The notes: a model not told the origin generated them from the sequence alone. Shown: positions 1 to 8,414, counted from the stretch's first letter. The stretch is 52,487 nt of DNA from Zobellella taiwanensis (GCF_003012795.1 NZ_PXYH01000027.1:1-52487); one strand, 5' to 3'. Made by a program: numbers and translations.

Positions 1-127
1 TTGCGAAGGTCAAAACCGGCATCACTGTCCCCGAGTTCGGGGTAAGTTAATGGCATGAGCCGTATACGTGGCCCGTATGTACGGTTCTGTGAGAGGGATG
101 AGGCGGTAACGCCTCACCCTACTCGAT
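1..127 (+). mobile_element. Group II intron, 3' end (domains V and VI), partial
   Basis: Bases 57-88 fold as a typical domain V: GAGCCGTA pairs with TACGGTTC, a two-base bulge follows, and the upper stem is TACG/CGTA. A domain VI hairpin follows (GAGGCG-GTAA-CGCCTC, about 100-115) with an unpaired A on its 3' side as candidate branch point. The intron ends near 125-127 in CTACTCGAT. Bases 1-56 would be the region just upstream of domain V. The reverse transcriptase gene, if present, lies outside the window. The exact 3' splice site is not resolved. Confidence 0.82.
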
Positions 128-152
128 TATTGCCGCCCTACTCCGGCGCAAG

Positions 153-173
153 ACCCGGAGCAGGGCTCCGGGT
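153..173 (-). terminator. Hairpin downstream of the L,D-transpeptidase gene
   Basis: A nine-pair stem (ACCCGGAGC / GCTCCGGGT) with a three-base loop lies just after the stop codon of the minus-strand gene at 182. No clear T tract follows on either strand, so it is a weak terminator or a simple 3' stabilising hairpin. Confidence 0.4.
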
Positions 174-181
174 GGACACCA

Positions 182-1087
182 TCAGTACAGTTGACCGACC
201 AACTGGGGCAATCCCTGTTGTTGCTGGATCACCTGCTCTACCGTACTGGCGTCGACACCCTGCTCGAGCAGGGGCATCAACGGCGTCATGTCCAGCGGAC
301 GGGTGTCAGCCAGGCCTTCCGGGGTCAGCGGCTCATGCGCTTCGACAAAGGTTTGTCCGTATTGATCGGTGCTGACCTTGAGGGCCTGGTTGACGATTTG
401 CACCTGGGTGCCGTTATTGACCTGGGCGAACAGCCATTCGACATGCTCCGGATACATACGAATGCAGCCTGCACTGGAGCGCAGGCCCACGTCCAGGGGA
501 TCGTTGGTGCCGTGGATCAGGTACTCGCCGCTGCCATAGGCCAGCCGCATGGCGTAGTCCCCAAGGGGGTTGTCGGGGCCGGCGGGTACCACGGCCGGCA
601 GCGGGATCCCCTTGGCGGCATATTCCCTGCGGGTGTTGGCGGTCGGTGTCCAGGTCGGGTGTTTGCGCATTTCACTGATGCGGGTGATCATCTCGGGGGT
701 GGCGCGTCCAACCCGGCCGATGCCGATGGGGAAAACATAGACCTCGTTGCCGGTTTCCGGGTAGTAATAAAGGCGCAGCTCGGCCAGATTGATAACGATC
801 CCCTGGGTCTGTGCCCTGGGCAGCAGCAGTTGGTTGGGGATGATTACCCGCTCCCCCGGTTGCAGCAGCAGCAGATCCTGCTCCGGATTGGCAGCCATGA
901 TCAGTATGGGGCTGATGCCGTATTCGCGGGCGATGGCGGCCAGGGTGTCGCCCTCCTGGGCGGTGTGCACCAGGATTTGGCCGACCGGCTGACCTTTGTC
1001 CTCGGGCAGGGGCAGGGGGGCGATTCTGGCCTGGGCCAGGGAGGCCGGCAGCAGCAGGACCAGCAGTAAGGCTCTCAGGATGTTCAT
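182..1087 (-). CDS. L,D-transpeptidase (ErfK/YbiS/YcfS type) with LysM-like domain
   Basis: This is a 301-residue periplasmic enzyme that should cross-link peptidoglycan or attach Braun lipoprotein to it through a cysteine thioester. A signal peptide (residues 1-20, ending SLAQA) is followed by a LysM-like segment (about 38-86) and the YkuD catalytic domain (about 95-233). The catalytic motif is visible as H192-G-T-N and S-S-A-G-C208-I-R-M. I start at the Met beginning MNILRALLL because it gives a proper signal peptide; an in-frame Met 29 codons upstream would put a charged tail before it. The C-terminal 65 residues are a variable extension. Which of the ErfK, YbiS or YcfS roles it has cannot be told from sequence alone. 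Confidence 0.9.
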   Translation of the reverse strand: MNILRALLLVLLLPASLAQARIAPLPLPEDKGQPVGQILVHTAQEGDTLAAIAREYGISPILIMAANPEQDLLLLQPGERVIIPNQLLLPRAQTQGIVINLAELRLYYYPETGNEVYVFPIGIGRVGRATPEMITRISEMRKHPTWTPTANTRREYAAKGIPLPAVVPAGPDNPLGDYAMRLAYGSGEYLIHGTNDPLDVGLRSSAGCIRMYPEHVEWLFAQVNNGTQVQIVNQALKVSTDQYGQTFVEAHEPLTPEGLADTRPLDMTPLMPLLEQGVDASTVEQVIQQQQGLPQLVGQLY

Positions 1088-1143
1088 CTTCGGTTTCTCT
1101 TTGACTCTCGTTCGGGGTGATCCGGGCCGGGGTTCGGCCATAC

Positions 1144-1171
1144 AAAAAAGGGATGCGCTTGTCCGCATCCC
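1144..1171 (-). terminator. Intrinsic terminator after fldA
   Basis: On the minus strand GGGATGCG pairs with CGCATCCC and is followed by six T residues. It sits between the flavodoxin gene and the L,D-transpeptidase gene, so these are probably separate transcripts. Confidence 0.85.
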
Positions 1172-1193
1172 CAATTAGACCCTGGCAGCAGGA

Positions 1194-1721
1194 TTAAGAT
1201 TCCAGCTCTTTCAGGCACATTTCTTCATAAAGCTGTTTGCACCAGCCCTTGACCCTGTCCTGGGTCAGTTCGGGCTGGCGGTCTTCATCAATACCCAAGC
1301 CGACAAAATGGGCGTCATCCACCAGGGCGCGCGAGGCCTCGAAGTCGTAGCCCTCGGTCGGCCAATGGCCAATGATGATGGCGCCCTTGGGCTCTATGAT
1401 GTCGCGCAGTGTGCCCATGGCGTCGAGGAAGTACTCGGCGTAGTCTTCCTGGTCACCGCAGCCGAAAATGGCCACCAGCTTGTCGTTGAAGTCGATTTGC
1501 TCCAGCTCCGGGAAGAAATCGTCCCAGTCGGCCTGGGACTCGCCGTAATACCAGGTGGGTATGCCCAGGATGAGCAGGTCAAAGCCGGCGATGTCTTCCT
1601 TGGTGCTTTTGGCGATGTCGTGCACCTCGATAAGATGTTTGCCCAGCTCTTTCTGGATCATCTTTGCCACGGCTTCGGTATTGCCGGTATCACTTCCAAA
1701 AAACAGACCTACACTTGCCAT
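1194..1721 (-). CDS. fldA: Flavodoxin FldA
   Basis: This long-chain flavodoxin of 175 residues is an FMN-binding one-electron carrier that serves, for example, IspG/IspH, biotin synthase and radical SAM enzymes. The phosphate-binding loop GSDTGNTE is at residues 9-16. The aromatic FMN-stacking regions (PTWYYGE near 55 and GDQEDYAEYF near 90) and the long-chain insertion are present. Gene order ybfF, ybfE, fldA matches Enterobacterales, where fur often follows; here an L,D-transpeptidase gene follows instead. The start is supported by the conserved MASVGLFFGS beginning. Confidence 0.97.
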   Translation of the reverse strand: MASVGLFFGSDTGNTEAVAKMIQKELGKHLIEVHDIAKSTKEDIAGFDLLILGIPTWYYGESQADWDDFFPELEQIDFNDKLVAIFGCGDQEDYAEYFLDAMGTLRDIIEPKGAIIIGHWPTEGYDFEASRALVDDAHFVGLGIDEDRQPELTQDRVKGWCKQLYEEMCLKELES

Positions 1722-1765
1722 AATTATGCCGTACCTGTTGAAAATGTATTTATCGGACCCTGGTG

Positions 1766-2050
1766 TTACTTGGACTCAAGCTGTTCCAGTTGCTGCAACA
1801 GCAACGTCTGGATCAGCTCGGCGCGGCTCAGGCGCCGCTCGTCGGCCAGGACATTGAGTTTGCTGAACAGCCGTTCATCCACTTTCAGCTCGATGCGCTT
1901 GAGGCCGCGTTCGCGGTCGCGCCTGAGCTGGTTGCGCTTGTTGAGCCTGAGTTGAGCCTGGCGGGGCAGGGGATTGGTTCTCGGCCTGCCGGGCCGGCGT
2001 TCGTCAGCGAACAAGTCCAGCGTGGTTCTGTCTGCATCCTGCTTGGCCAT
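1766..2050 (-). CDS. ybfE: YbfE family ribbon-helix-helix protein
   Basis: This 94-residue basic protein resembles E. coli YbfE, which is annotated as LexA-regulated. A disordered Arg/Pro-rich N-terminus is followed from about residue 48 by a short ribbon-helix-helix-like segment (RIELKVDERLFSKLNVLADER). That fold suggests DNA binding, but no target is known. It lies 44 bases upstream of fldA and three bases downstream of the DUF2788 gene. I looked for a CTG-N10-CAG SOS box upstream of the pair and did not find one, so LexA control may not be conserved here. Confidence 0.85.
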   Translation of the reverse strand: MAKQDADRTTLDLFADERRPGRPRTNPLPRQAQLRLNKRNQLRRDRERGLKRIELKVDERLFSKLNVLADERRLSRAELIQTLLLQQLEQLESK

Positions 2051-2053
2051 GGT

Positions 2054-2275
2054 TCAACCCAGACCGCCTCCTTCCCAGGCGGCTTCGATGATGCCCTTGG
2101 CGATAAAGCCGGCGCAACCGAGGAACAGGACCAGCCAGACGATGAAGCGACCGAAACGGGGGACATTGCCCCGTTTGAGCACATCCTGAATTGCCAGCCC
2201 GATCAGCAGAAATATGGCCACGAAAAACAGCTTGAGGCCCATGCTTTCCAGCAGCTCGATTTGTTCCAATGACAT
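2054..2275 (-). CDS. DUF2788 family small membrane protein
   Basis: This 73-residue protein has two hydrophobic segments (about 13-32 and 44-62) separated by a short basic loop (DVLKRGNVPRFGR), so it is probably a two-helix inner-membrane protein. The sequence and its place directly before ybfE match the DUF2788 family seen at this locus in related gammaproteobacteria. Its function is unknown. It is tightly spaced with ybfE, which suggests co-transcription. Confidence 0.75.
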   Translation of the reverse strand: MSLEQIELLESMGLKLFFVAIFLLIGLAIQDVLKRGNVPRFGRFIVWLVLFLGCAGFIAKGIIEAAWEGGGLG

Positions 2276-2331
2276 CTTGTTGCCCGACCGTTGAGATTGG
2301 GCGCAACTATATCATAAAGGATTTGAGCCTG

Positions 2332-3105
2332 TTAACTGACCTCGGCCAGGAAATCCAGCACCAGGCGATTGAACAACAGGGGTTTTTCCGCATGCAGCCA
2401 GTGTCCCGTACCCGCTATGACCCGGGCGCGGGCGCGGGGGAACTGGGCCACCACCCGGGGCTGGTGCTCGGCCAGCAGATAATCGGAGTCGCCGCCCTTG
2501 ATGAACAGGGTGGGCCCTTCATAGGGGGTGTCGAGCCCAGGCCAGCCCATGATATCCGGATAGGCCTGGTACAGTGCCGGGACGTTGAACCGCCAGGGTC
2601 CCTCGCCGGCACCGTCGGCGATGAAGGACTTGAGCAGAAACTGGCGTACGCCGGCCATGCTGACTTCTTCGGCCAGCACGGCCTCCGCTTGCCGGCGGGT
2701 GGTACAGCCGGCGTCGATAACCGCCTGCAGGCCGCGAAATACTTCCCGATGCCTGGCTTGTTGGTAGGCGACCGGCGCGATATCGGCCACCACCAGGCCG
2801 CCCAGGCGCCCGGGTGCAAGGCCGGCGGCCATCATGGCTATCTTGCCGCCCATGGAGTGGCCTACCAGGACCGGCCGTTCCAGCGCCAGGCTGTCCGCCA
2901 GCGCGAGGATATCGCCGGCCATGGCCGGGTAATCCATCTGCGGGCTGCGTGGCGACAGGCCGTGGTTGCGCACGTCTACGGCAATCACCTCGAAATGTTC
3001 GCTCAGCGCCTTGTTAAGTCCGTTGAGGTTGTCCAGGCTGCCGAACAGGCCATGGATCAGAATGACGGGACTGCCCCGGCCCTGGCGGCGGTAATTGAGC
3101 TGCAT
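2332..3105 (-). CDS. ybfF: Alpha/beta hydrolase YbfF (acyl-CoA/ester esterase)
   Basis: This 257-residue hydrolase is of the YbfF esterase type, which cleaves short- to medium-chain acyl esters and acyl-CoA in vitro. The oxyanion-hole motif HGLFGS is near residue 18. The nucleophile elbow is GHSMGG (near 85), and the catalytic His lies in the C-terminal GTGHWLHAEKP motif. I chose the Met at 3105 (MQLNYRRQGRG); longer in-frame starts would add 48 residues of low-complexity sequence and run across the seqA promoter. It is divergent from seqA, as in E. coli. Confidence 0.92.
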   Translation of the reverse strand: MQLNYRRQGRGSPVILIHGLFGSLDNLNGLNKALSEHFEVIAVDVRNHGLSPRSPQMDYPAMAGDILALADSLALERPVLVGHSMGGKIAMMAAGLAPGRLGGLVVADIAPVAYQQARHREVFRGLQAVIDAGCTTRRQAEAVLAEEVSMAGVRQFLLKSFIADGAGEGPWRFNVPALYQAYPDIMGWPGLDTPYEGPTLFIKGGDSDYLLAEHQPRVVAQFPRARARVIAGTGHWLHAEKPLLFNRLVLDFLAEVS

Positions 3106-3170
3106 CTTGCTTTCCGGCTGTGGATAAGGGGCCGATATTGTTGCCCGAGCCGGTGCGGGGCGCAACCCGC

Positions 3171-3199
3171 TTGGGCCGGACGCGGGCGGCATGTATAAT
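3171..3199 (+). promoter_or_regulatory. Sigma-70 promoter for seqA-pgm
   Basis: TTGGGC and a perfect TATAAT are separated by 17 bases. Transcription would begin near 3206, which excludes the upstream ATG at 3191 as the seqA start. Confidence 0.65.
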
Positions 3200-3223
3200 C
3201 GGAGCCCTTCATTGGGAGTGGAT

Positions 3224-3730
3224 ATGCCAGAAAACATGATGAAAACCATTGAGGTAGATGAAGAGCTTTATCGTTATATCGCCAGTAATACCCGGCATAT
3301 CGGTGAAAGCGCCTCGGATATCCTGCGTCGCCTGCTGAAACTGGATACCCAGGCGCAGGCCGCGAGGGCGATAACGCCGCCGCCCGCCGCCGGCCAGGGC
3401 ATCAGCCAGATGCTGGCCGCCAACGAACTGGCGGAGCAGGAATCCGCCATCGATCGCTTCATGCACATACTGTCTGTGCTCTATCGGGAAAATCCCGCCG
3501 GCTTTGCCCAGGCCTCGGATATCAAGGGCCGCAAGCGCATCTATTTTGCCGACTCGGAAGCAGCCCTGCTGGCCGCGGGCAACACCACCAAGCCCAAGGC
3601 CATCGAAGGCAGTCCCTACTGGGTCATCACCAATACCAACACCGGACGCAAGCGTAACATCATCGCCCAATTGATGGCGGCAATGGGTTATCCCCACGGC
3701 CTTATCGAGCGCGTCAGCCAGAGCATCTGA
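3224..3730 (+). CDS. seqA: SeqA, negative modulator of replication initiation
   Basis: SeqA binds hemimethylated GATC sites to sequester oriC and organise new DNA behind the fork. The N-terminal oligomerisation segment (MKTIEVDEELYRYIASNTRHIG and onward) and the C-terminal DNA-binding domain with its GSPYWVITNTNTGRKR region are well conserved. The ATG at 3224 has a GGGAG ribosome site six bases upstream. The E. coli-like start MKTIEVD is five codons later, at 3239, and lacks a good ribosome site, so I favour 3224. pgm follows after 19 bases, the same pairing as in E. coli. Confidence 0.95.
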   Translation: MPENMMKTIEVDEELYRYIASNTRHIGESASDILRRLLKLDTQAQAARAITPPPAAGQGISQMLAANELAEQESAIDRFMHILSVLYRENPAGFAQASDIKGRKRIYFADSEAALLAAGNTTKPKAIEGSPYWVITNTNTGRKRNIIAQLMAAMGYPHGLIERVSQSI

Positions 3731-3749
3731 AGCATCACAGGATGGAACC

Positions 3750-5390
3750 ATGAGCATGCACCCCAGGGCAGGTACGCCGGCGCAGCCCGGCGACCTGGTC
3801 AATATTCCCCGTTTGATGGCCGCCTTTTACCAGCTCAGGCCAGATCCCTCCCAGCCTGGCCAGCAGGTTTCCTTTGGTACCTCGGGCCATCGCGGCTGTG
3901 CTCTCGATGCCAGCTTCAATCAGGGACATATCCACGCCATCTGCCAGGCAGTAGCGGAGTACCGGCAGCAACAGGGGCTGTGCGGTCCCCTCTTTCTGGC
4001 AATGGATACCCATGCCCTGTCCGAGGCAGCCTGGGGCGCGGCCCTGGAAGTCCTGGTGGCTAACGGGCTGGAGGTGAGGGTGCAGCAGGAGAGGGGTTAT
4101 ACCCCGACACCGGTGGTGTCCCATGCCATCATCGGCCACAATCGTCGCCATCCGGCGGCGCAGGCCGATGGTATCGTCATCACCCCCTCCCATAATCCGC
4201 CCCGTGATGGCGGCATCAAATATAACGGGCCCGATGGCGGCCCGGCCGGCACCGAGGCGACCGGCTGGATCCAGCGTCGGGCCAACCAGTTGCTGGCCGA
4301 CAGTGCCCCTATCCGCCGATTGCCTTTTGCCGACGCCCTGGCCCAGGCCGTGTTGCACGATTACATCACCCCCTATGTGGCCGAGCTTGAGGAGGTGATC
4401 GACATGGCCGCCATCCGCAAGGCCGGTATCCGCATCGGTATCGATCCCCTGGGGGGCGCCGGCCTGGCCTACTGGCCCGCCATTGCCGAGCGTTACGGCC
4501 TGGACATCACGGTAGTGAACCCGCGCCAGGATCCGACCTTTGCCTTCATGACTCTGGATCACGACGGCCAGATCCGCATGGACTGCTCCAGTCCGAGTTG
4601 CATGGCCGGGCTGCTGGCGCTTAAGGATCAGTTCGATATCGCCTGCGGCCAGGATCCGGATTATGACCGCCACGGCATCATCGACACGGAAGGCTTGCTC
4701 AATCCCAACCATTACCTGGCGGTGTGCATTCATTATCTCTTTACCCACAGGCCCGGTTGGCCACGGGAGCTGGCCATCGGCAAGACGCTGGTATCCTCTT
4801 CCATCATCGACAGGGTCGCGCAGCAGTTGGCGCGCCCGCTGATGGAGGTGCCGGTGGGCTTTAAATGGTATGTTTCTGCGCTGATCGAGGGGCGGCTGGG
4901 CTTTGTTGGGGAAGAAAGCGCAGGTGCTTCCTTTCTGCGCAGGGACGGCCGGGTCTGGACCACCGACAAGGACGGGTTCATTCCCTCGCTGCTGGCGGCG
5001 GAAATCCTGGCGGTAACCGGGCTTACGCCCCACCAGTATTACGCGCGGCTGACCCGGGAGCTTGGCCGGCCGGTGTACCGCCGGCTGGATGCTCCCGCCA
5101 CCCTGGCCCAGAAACAGGTACTGGCTGGCCTGGAGGCGGAGGATGTACAGGCCGATACCCTGGCCGGCGATGCCATCGTGGCCAAGCTGACCCGGGCCCC
5201 CGGCAACGATGCGGCCATCGGCGGGCTCAAGGTGGTGACCGGCCAGGGCTGGTTCGCCGCCCGTCCGAGCGGGACCGAAGCGGTGTACAAAATCTACGCC
5301 GAGAGTTTCCGGGACCAGACCCATCTGGAATGGCTGATCGACGAAGCCCGACAACTGGTGGACGATGTCTTTGCCCGAGCCGGTGTCTGA
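3750..5390 (+). CDS. pgm: Phosphoglucomutase (alpha-D-glucose), Pgm
   Basis: This enzyme of 546 residues, the same length as E. coli Pgm, interconverts glucose-1-phosphate and glucose-6-phosphate for glycogen, trehalose and envelope sugar synthesis. Visible motifs are GTSGHRG (about 44), the phosphoserine loop TPSHNPP (about 146), the metal-binding DPDYDRHG (about 304), the sugar-binding GEESAGASF (about 388) and the phosphate-binding RPSGTEA near the C-terminus. The ribosome site is AGGATGGA just before the ATG. It is co-transcribed with seqA from the promoter near 3171. Confidence 0.97.
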   Translation: MSMHPRAGTPAQPGDLVNIPRLMAAFYQLRPDPSQPGQQVSFGTSGHRGCALDASFNQGHIHAICQAVAEYRQQQGLCGPLFLAMDTHALSEAAWGAALEVLVANGLEVRVQQERGYTPTPVVSHAIIGHNRRHPAAQADGIVITPSHNPPRDGGIKYNGPDGGPAGTEATGWIQRRANQLLADSAPIRRLPFADALAQAVLHDYITPYVAELEEVIDMAAIRKAGIRIGIDPLGGAGLAYWPAIAERYGLDITVVNPRQDPTFAFMTLDHDGQIRMDCSSPSCMAGLLALKDQFDIACGQDPDYDRHGIIDTEGLLNPNHYLAVCIHYLFTHRPGWPRELAIGKTLVSSSIIDRVAQQLARPLMEVPVGFKWYVSALIEGRLGFVGEESAGASFLRRDGRVWTTDKDGFIPSLLAAEILAVTGLTPHQYYARLTRELGRPVYRRLDAPATLAQKQVLAGLEAEDVQADTLAGDAIVAKLTRAPGNDAAIGGLKVVTGQGWFAARPSGTEAVYKIYAESFRDQTHLEWLIDEARQLVDDVFARAGV

Positions 5391-5424
5391 CACGCCTGAT
5401 TTTTTTCTTGAGATCAGATTGCAT

Positions 5425-5451
5425 AATCAGGGGCCCCAAGGGCCCCTGATT
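5425..5451. terminator. Strong hairpin after pgm, no T tract
   Basis: AATCAGGGGCC pairs perfectly over 11 bases with GGCCCCTGATT around a five-base loop. No run of T follows on either strand, so it may act as a 3' stabilising or Rho-assisted hairpin rather than a classical intrinsic terminator. Confidence 0.45.
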
Positions 5452-5599
5452 GCATCAAGTGCCGTTTATCCTGCGTATTTTTGCATGCTGTAATGCCGGC
5501 CCCGGCCCCTGTCTCCGAGGTGCATGTAGACATTGATGCTGAAATCATGTTTTATCACCATGTTATATTTTGTAACGATGCGGATTATTGGAGGTATAT

Positions 5600-6625
5600 G
5601 TGAACGGAAGCCGGCTCAGCGATTTTCTGGCCCTCAGCAGGCAGTCCCCCTGGCACCTGGATCCCTTCAGCGAGGGGCTGCCCGACGGCAGCCGGGCCGA
5701 GGTCTGGGATACCGGGGTCTTGTGCATCGAGCCGAGCGCACCCGCGGAGCGGGATCTGGTGATCTCCTGTGGTATTCATGGCAACGAAACGGCACCGATA
5801 GAGCTGTGCGAACGGTTGCTGCGAGCGCTGGTCGCCGGCGAGCGGCCTTGCCGGCAGCGAGTGTTACTGATTTTCGGTAATCCGGCGGCGATAGACCTGG
5901 GCGTCAGGGAAGTGGAGGAAAACCTCAACCGGCTGTTTTCAGGCGCCCACGCCCGGGGAGAGCGCCACAGCCGGGAGCGGCAGCGGGCCGCCGCCCTGGA
6001 AGGGTATGTGGAGCGTTTTTTTTCCGCCCGGGACCAAACGGAGCGCCTGCACTATGATCTGCACACCGCCATCCGTCCTTCACGCTTCGAAAAATTCGCC
6101 ATCTACCCCTTCACCCACGGCGCGCCCTACAGCCTGAGCCAGCTGGCGCTGCTGAACCAGGCAGGGGTCGACACCATACTGCTTGCCGATGGCCCGACCA
6201 CGACCTTCAGCTACTTCAGTGCCCACCGCTTCAAGGCCCATGCCTTTACCGTGGAGCTGGGCAAGGTGATGCCCTTTGGCCATAACGACGCCCGCCGTTT
6301 TGCCGCCATGGAGCAGTGTTTGGCCTCCCTGGTGTCCGAGCCGGGCTGGCAGGCGGAGCCGGTGGCGCCGGCGCAACTCAGGGTGTTTCAGGTGTGCCAG
6401 GAAATCACCAGGCACAGTGAACAATTTTGTTTTCATTTTTCCGACGAGGTACCCAACTTCACCGCCTTCAAGGCCGGGACCCTGTTGGCCGAGGACGGTG
6501 AACATCGTTGGTTTGCGGTGCAGCCGGAGGAGGCGGTGGTGTTTCCCAATGCCGGTGTGGCCAACGGCCACCGGGCCGCGCTGATGGTGGCTCCAGTTGA
6601 GCTGAAGCCCGAACAGCTGGCCTGA
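5600..6625 (+). CDS. astE: Succinylglutamate desuccinylase AstE
   Basis: AstE catalyses the last step of the arginine succinyltransferase (AST) pathway, splitting N-succinylglutamate to succinate and glutamate. It is a zinc-dependent member of the AstE/aspartoacylase family. The zinc ligands appear in GIHGNETAP (about 59-67) and in YDLHTAI, and VELGK near residue 218 carries the family's catalytic-region Glu. I chose GTG at 5600 because a perfect GGAGG lies five bases upstream; a TTG at 5588 is in frame but overlaps that ribosome site. The gene stands alone, 11 kb from astB. Confidence 0.93.
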   Translation: MNGSRLSDFLALSRQSPWHLDPFSEGLPDGSRAEVWDTGVLCIEPSAPAERDLVISCGIHGNETAPIELCERLLRALVAGERPCRQRVLLIFGNPAAIDLGVREVEENLNRLFSGAHARGERHSRERQRAAALEGYVERFFSARDQTERLHYDLHTAIRPSRFEKFAIYPFTHGAPYSLSQLALLNQAGVDTILLADGPTTTFSYFSAHRFKAHAFTVELGKVMPFGHNDARRFAAMEQCLASLVSEPGWQAEPVAPAQLRVFQVCQEITRHSEQFCFHFSDEVPNFTAFKAGTLLAEDGEHRWFAVQPEEAVVFPNAGVANGHRAALMVAPVELKPEQLA

Positions 6626-6642
6626 TCCCGCCAGACTTGCGT

Positions 6643-6675
6643 AAAACCGCCATCCTGTCAGGGTGGCGGTTTTTT
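6643..6675 (+). terminator. Intrinsic terminator after astE
   Basis: AAAACCGCCATCC pairs with GGGTGGCGGTTTT (one G-T wobble) and runs into six T residues. Confidence 0.85.
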
Positions 6676-6834
6676 ATGTTATGGATTTTTTGTAAACAAA
6701 ATGTAGATCTTTGGTGTGTTTTTATGTAATCATTTTTGTGCTTAAAAAACAAAGCCAATAAACACATAAGAAAACTTTTTTGTGTTCATCAATCAGGACG
6801 CGATGACGTTCAACCATGTGAGGGAATCACGGTT

Positions 6835-7683
6835 ATGAAGCACACCTGCAAGCGCATTTTTACCCTGTCCACCCTGGCCCTGGCCGTTTGTGCGGCGCCT
6901 TCCCTGAGCGCCGCCACCTGGTCTGATACCTATATCGGCTATCGCTACGGCACCCAGTTTACCGAGCCGGGCAACAAGAAAGATGTGGAAAAGCATATTC
7001 TTCAACTGACCCATGCCAGTGGGTACAGCTATGGCCAGAACTTCTTTAACCTGGATATCCTGCAGTCGGACGAAAACGATCCCGCCAAGGGCGATGCGCC
7101 GGGAGAGGGCGATGGAGCGACGGAGGCTTACTTGTCTTATCGCCACCAACTGCACCTGGGCAAGGTGTTCGACACCAATCTGAGTTTTGGGCCGGTCAAG
7201 GAAGTCGCCCTGACGGCCGGTTTTGATCTGAATACCAAAAATACTGATTTTGGTCCGCGCAAGCAGATGCTGGTGGTAGGGCCAACACTGAAATTTGATG
7301 TGCCCAAGGGGTTCCTGGATTTCAGTGTGCTGTATACACATGAGCGTAACCGCAACGGCTTCAAACCCGCCGGCGAAAAAGACATTACCTTCAACGATTA
7401 CACTATTTATAACCTGGCATGGGGGCTGCCCTTCCAGGCAGGGCCCGTACCCATGAAGTTCCAGGGCTTTATTAACTACAACACTCCCAAGGGACTGGGT
7501 ACAGACTATGAAATCCTGGCTCGTCCATCACTGATGTTCGATGTGGGCCAGTTGGCCTTCAACAAGAGCAACACCCTCTGGGCCGGTGTGGGGTATGAAT
7601 ACTGGCGCAACAAGTTTGGTAACCAGGGGATGGATGGCATTGATACCGATGCCCCGACTTTCCAGCTGGAATGGCACTTCTGA
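6835..7683 (+). CDS. Nucleoside-specific channel-forming outer-membrane protein, Tsx/OmpK family
   Basis: This 282-residue outer-membrane beta-barrel is of the Tsx/OmpK type. It has a signal peptide (MKHTCKRIFTLSTLALAV..., cleaved after about residue 26), a WSDTYIGYRYG start typical of OmpK, alternating beta strands, and the C-terminal strand FQLEWHF ending in Phe. Family members pass nucleosides, and OmpK is a phage receptor in vibrios. The ATG at 6835 is chosen because it starts the signal peptide. The 209-base upstream region holds a perfect 14-base palindrome (TTTTGTAAACAAAA, 6688-6701) that could be an operator. Confidence 0.88.
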   Translation: MKHTCKRIFTLSTLALAVCAAPSLSAATWSDTYIGYRYGTQFTEPGNKKDVEKHILQLTHASGYSYGQNFFNLDILQSDENDPAKGDAPGEGDGATEAYLSYRHQLHLGKVFDTNLSFGPVKEVALTAGFDLNTKNTDFGPRKQMLVVGPTLKFDVPKGFLDFSVLYTHERNRNGFKPAGEKDITFNDYTIYNLAWGLPFQAGPVPMKFQGFINYNTPKGLGTDYEILARPSLMFDVGQLAFNKSNTLWAGVGYEYWRNKFGNQGMDGIDTDAPTFQLEWHF

Positions 7684-7701
7684 CCCGGACATAAACAGCG
7701 C

Positions 7702-7725
7702 AAAGGGAGCTGGGCTCCCTTTTTT
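7702..7725 (+). terminator. Intrinsic terminator after the Tsx/OmpK gene
   Basis: AAAGGGAGC and GCTCCCTTT form the stem around a TGG loop, and a run of T follows. The terminator may be bidirectional, since the convergent HPP gene ends at 7730. Confidence 0.85.
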
Positions 7726-7729
7726 GATC

Positions 7730-8269
7730 TCAGTCGGTGGCCGGGCGGGTATCGGTGGAGGCCGCCTGGCCGCGGGCAGGCTCCTTGGGAGCGATCTTGG
7801 GACCGAAAGGATAACGGCGATGAGTGAAGGCCCTGTGGTAGAGGCTGGCGAAACCGACCATGAACAAGGTGCCTGCCAGGGTCGGCAGGATGAAGTCCAT
7901 GGGCGGCAGATGGGCGCCGGAGAGATAAATCAGTATGGGGTTGGCACCGGCCGGGGGATGCAGGGTGTCGGTCAGTACCATCAGGGTAATGCCGAGGCCG
8001 AAACAGGTGGCCAGGCCCAGCACGGGATCGGGCATCAGCTCCAGTCCCGCGACCGCCAGGCTGGTGGTCAGCAGATGGCCGAAAATCACATGCTTGGGCC
8101 GCGACAGGGGAGCGGATGGCAGCAGCAACAGCAGTACCAGGGTGGCGCCCAGGGGGGCGCTCAGCACCATGAAATGGGCCCAGCTTTTCAGGTAGCTCAG
8201 GCACAGGACGGCGACGAAGGCGGCCAGGCCGGCGAAGGTGGCATCGCGCAGGCGGTGTTTTAAATGCAT
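7730..8269 (-). CDS. HPP family integral membrane protein
   Basis: This 179-residue protein has about four or five transmembrane helices between residues 10 and 145 and carries the family signature LHPPAGANP (about 103-111). HPP proteins are reported as nitrite or anion transporters in cyanobacteria and plastids; in gammaproteobacteria the role is not settled. The C-terminal 30 residues are polar and probably cytoplasmic. It is convergent with the porin gene and monocistronic. The nap genes 24 kb away make nitrite handling an attractive idea, but nothing here links them. Confidence 0.85.
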   Translation of the reverse strand: MHLKHRLRDATFAGLAAFVAVLCLSYLKSWAHFMVLSAPLGATLVLLLLLPSAPLSRPKHVIFGHLLTTSLAVAGLELMPDPVLGLATCFGLGITLMVLTDTLHPPAGANPILIYLSGAHLPPMDFILPTLAGTLFMVGFASLYHRAFTHRRYPFGPKIAPKEPARGQAASTDTRPATD

Positions 8270-8414
8270 GGAGACCTCGTTGGCAGTGTGACGTTTTTAT
8301 TATGTGTGGTTATAAAGCAGCGGGTTAAATTGTATTCATAATGCATAAAAAATTAAAGGCGGGGCTGATGCAAAAAGCGTATAACTTATAGCATCAGGTA
8401 ACGGGACCTTCTCC

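Noticed and set aside
2276-2331. LexA (SOS) box upstream of the DUF2788-ybfE pair
   Set aside because: No CTG-N10-CAG sequence with a suitable centre is present, although E. coli ybfE is described as LexA-regulated.
8325-8365. Tandem ArgR boxes upstream of the small ORF at 8415 (ATTCA, TGCAT half-sites)
   Set aside because: Only half-sites match; each full box has two or more mismatches in conserved positions and no arginine gene is adjacent.
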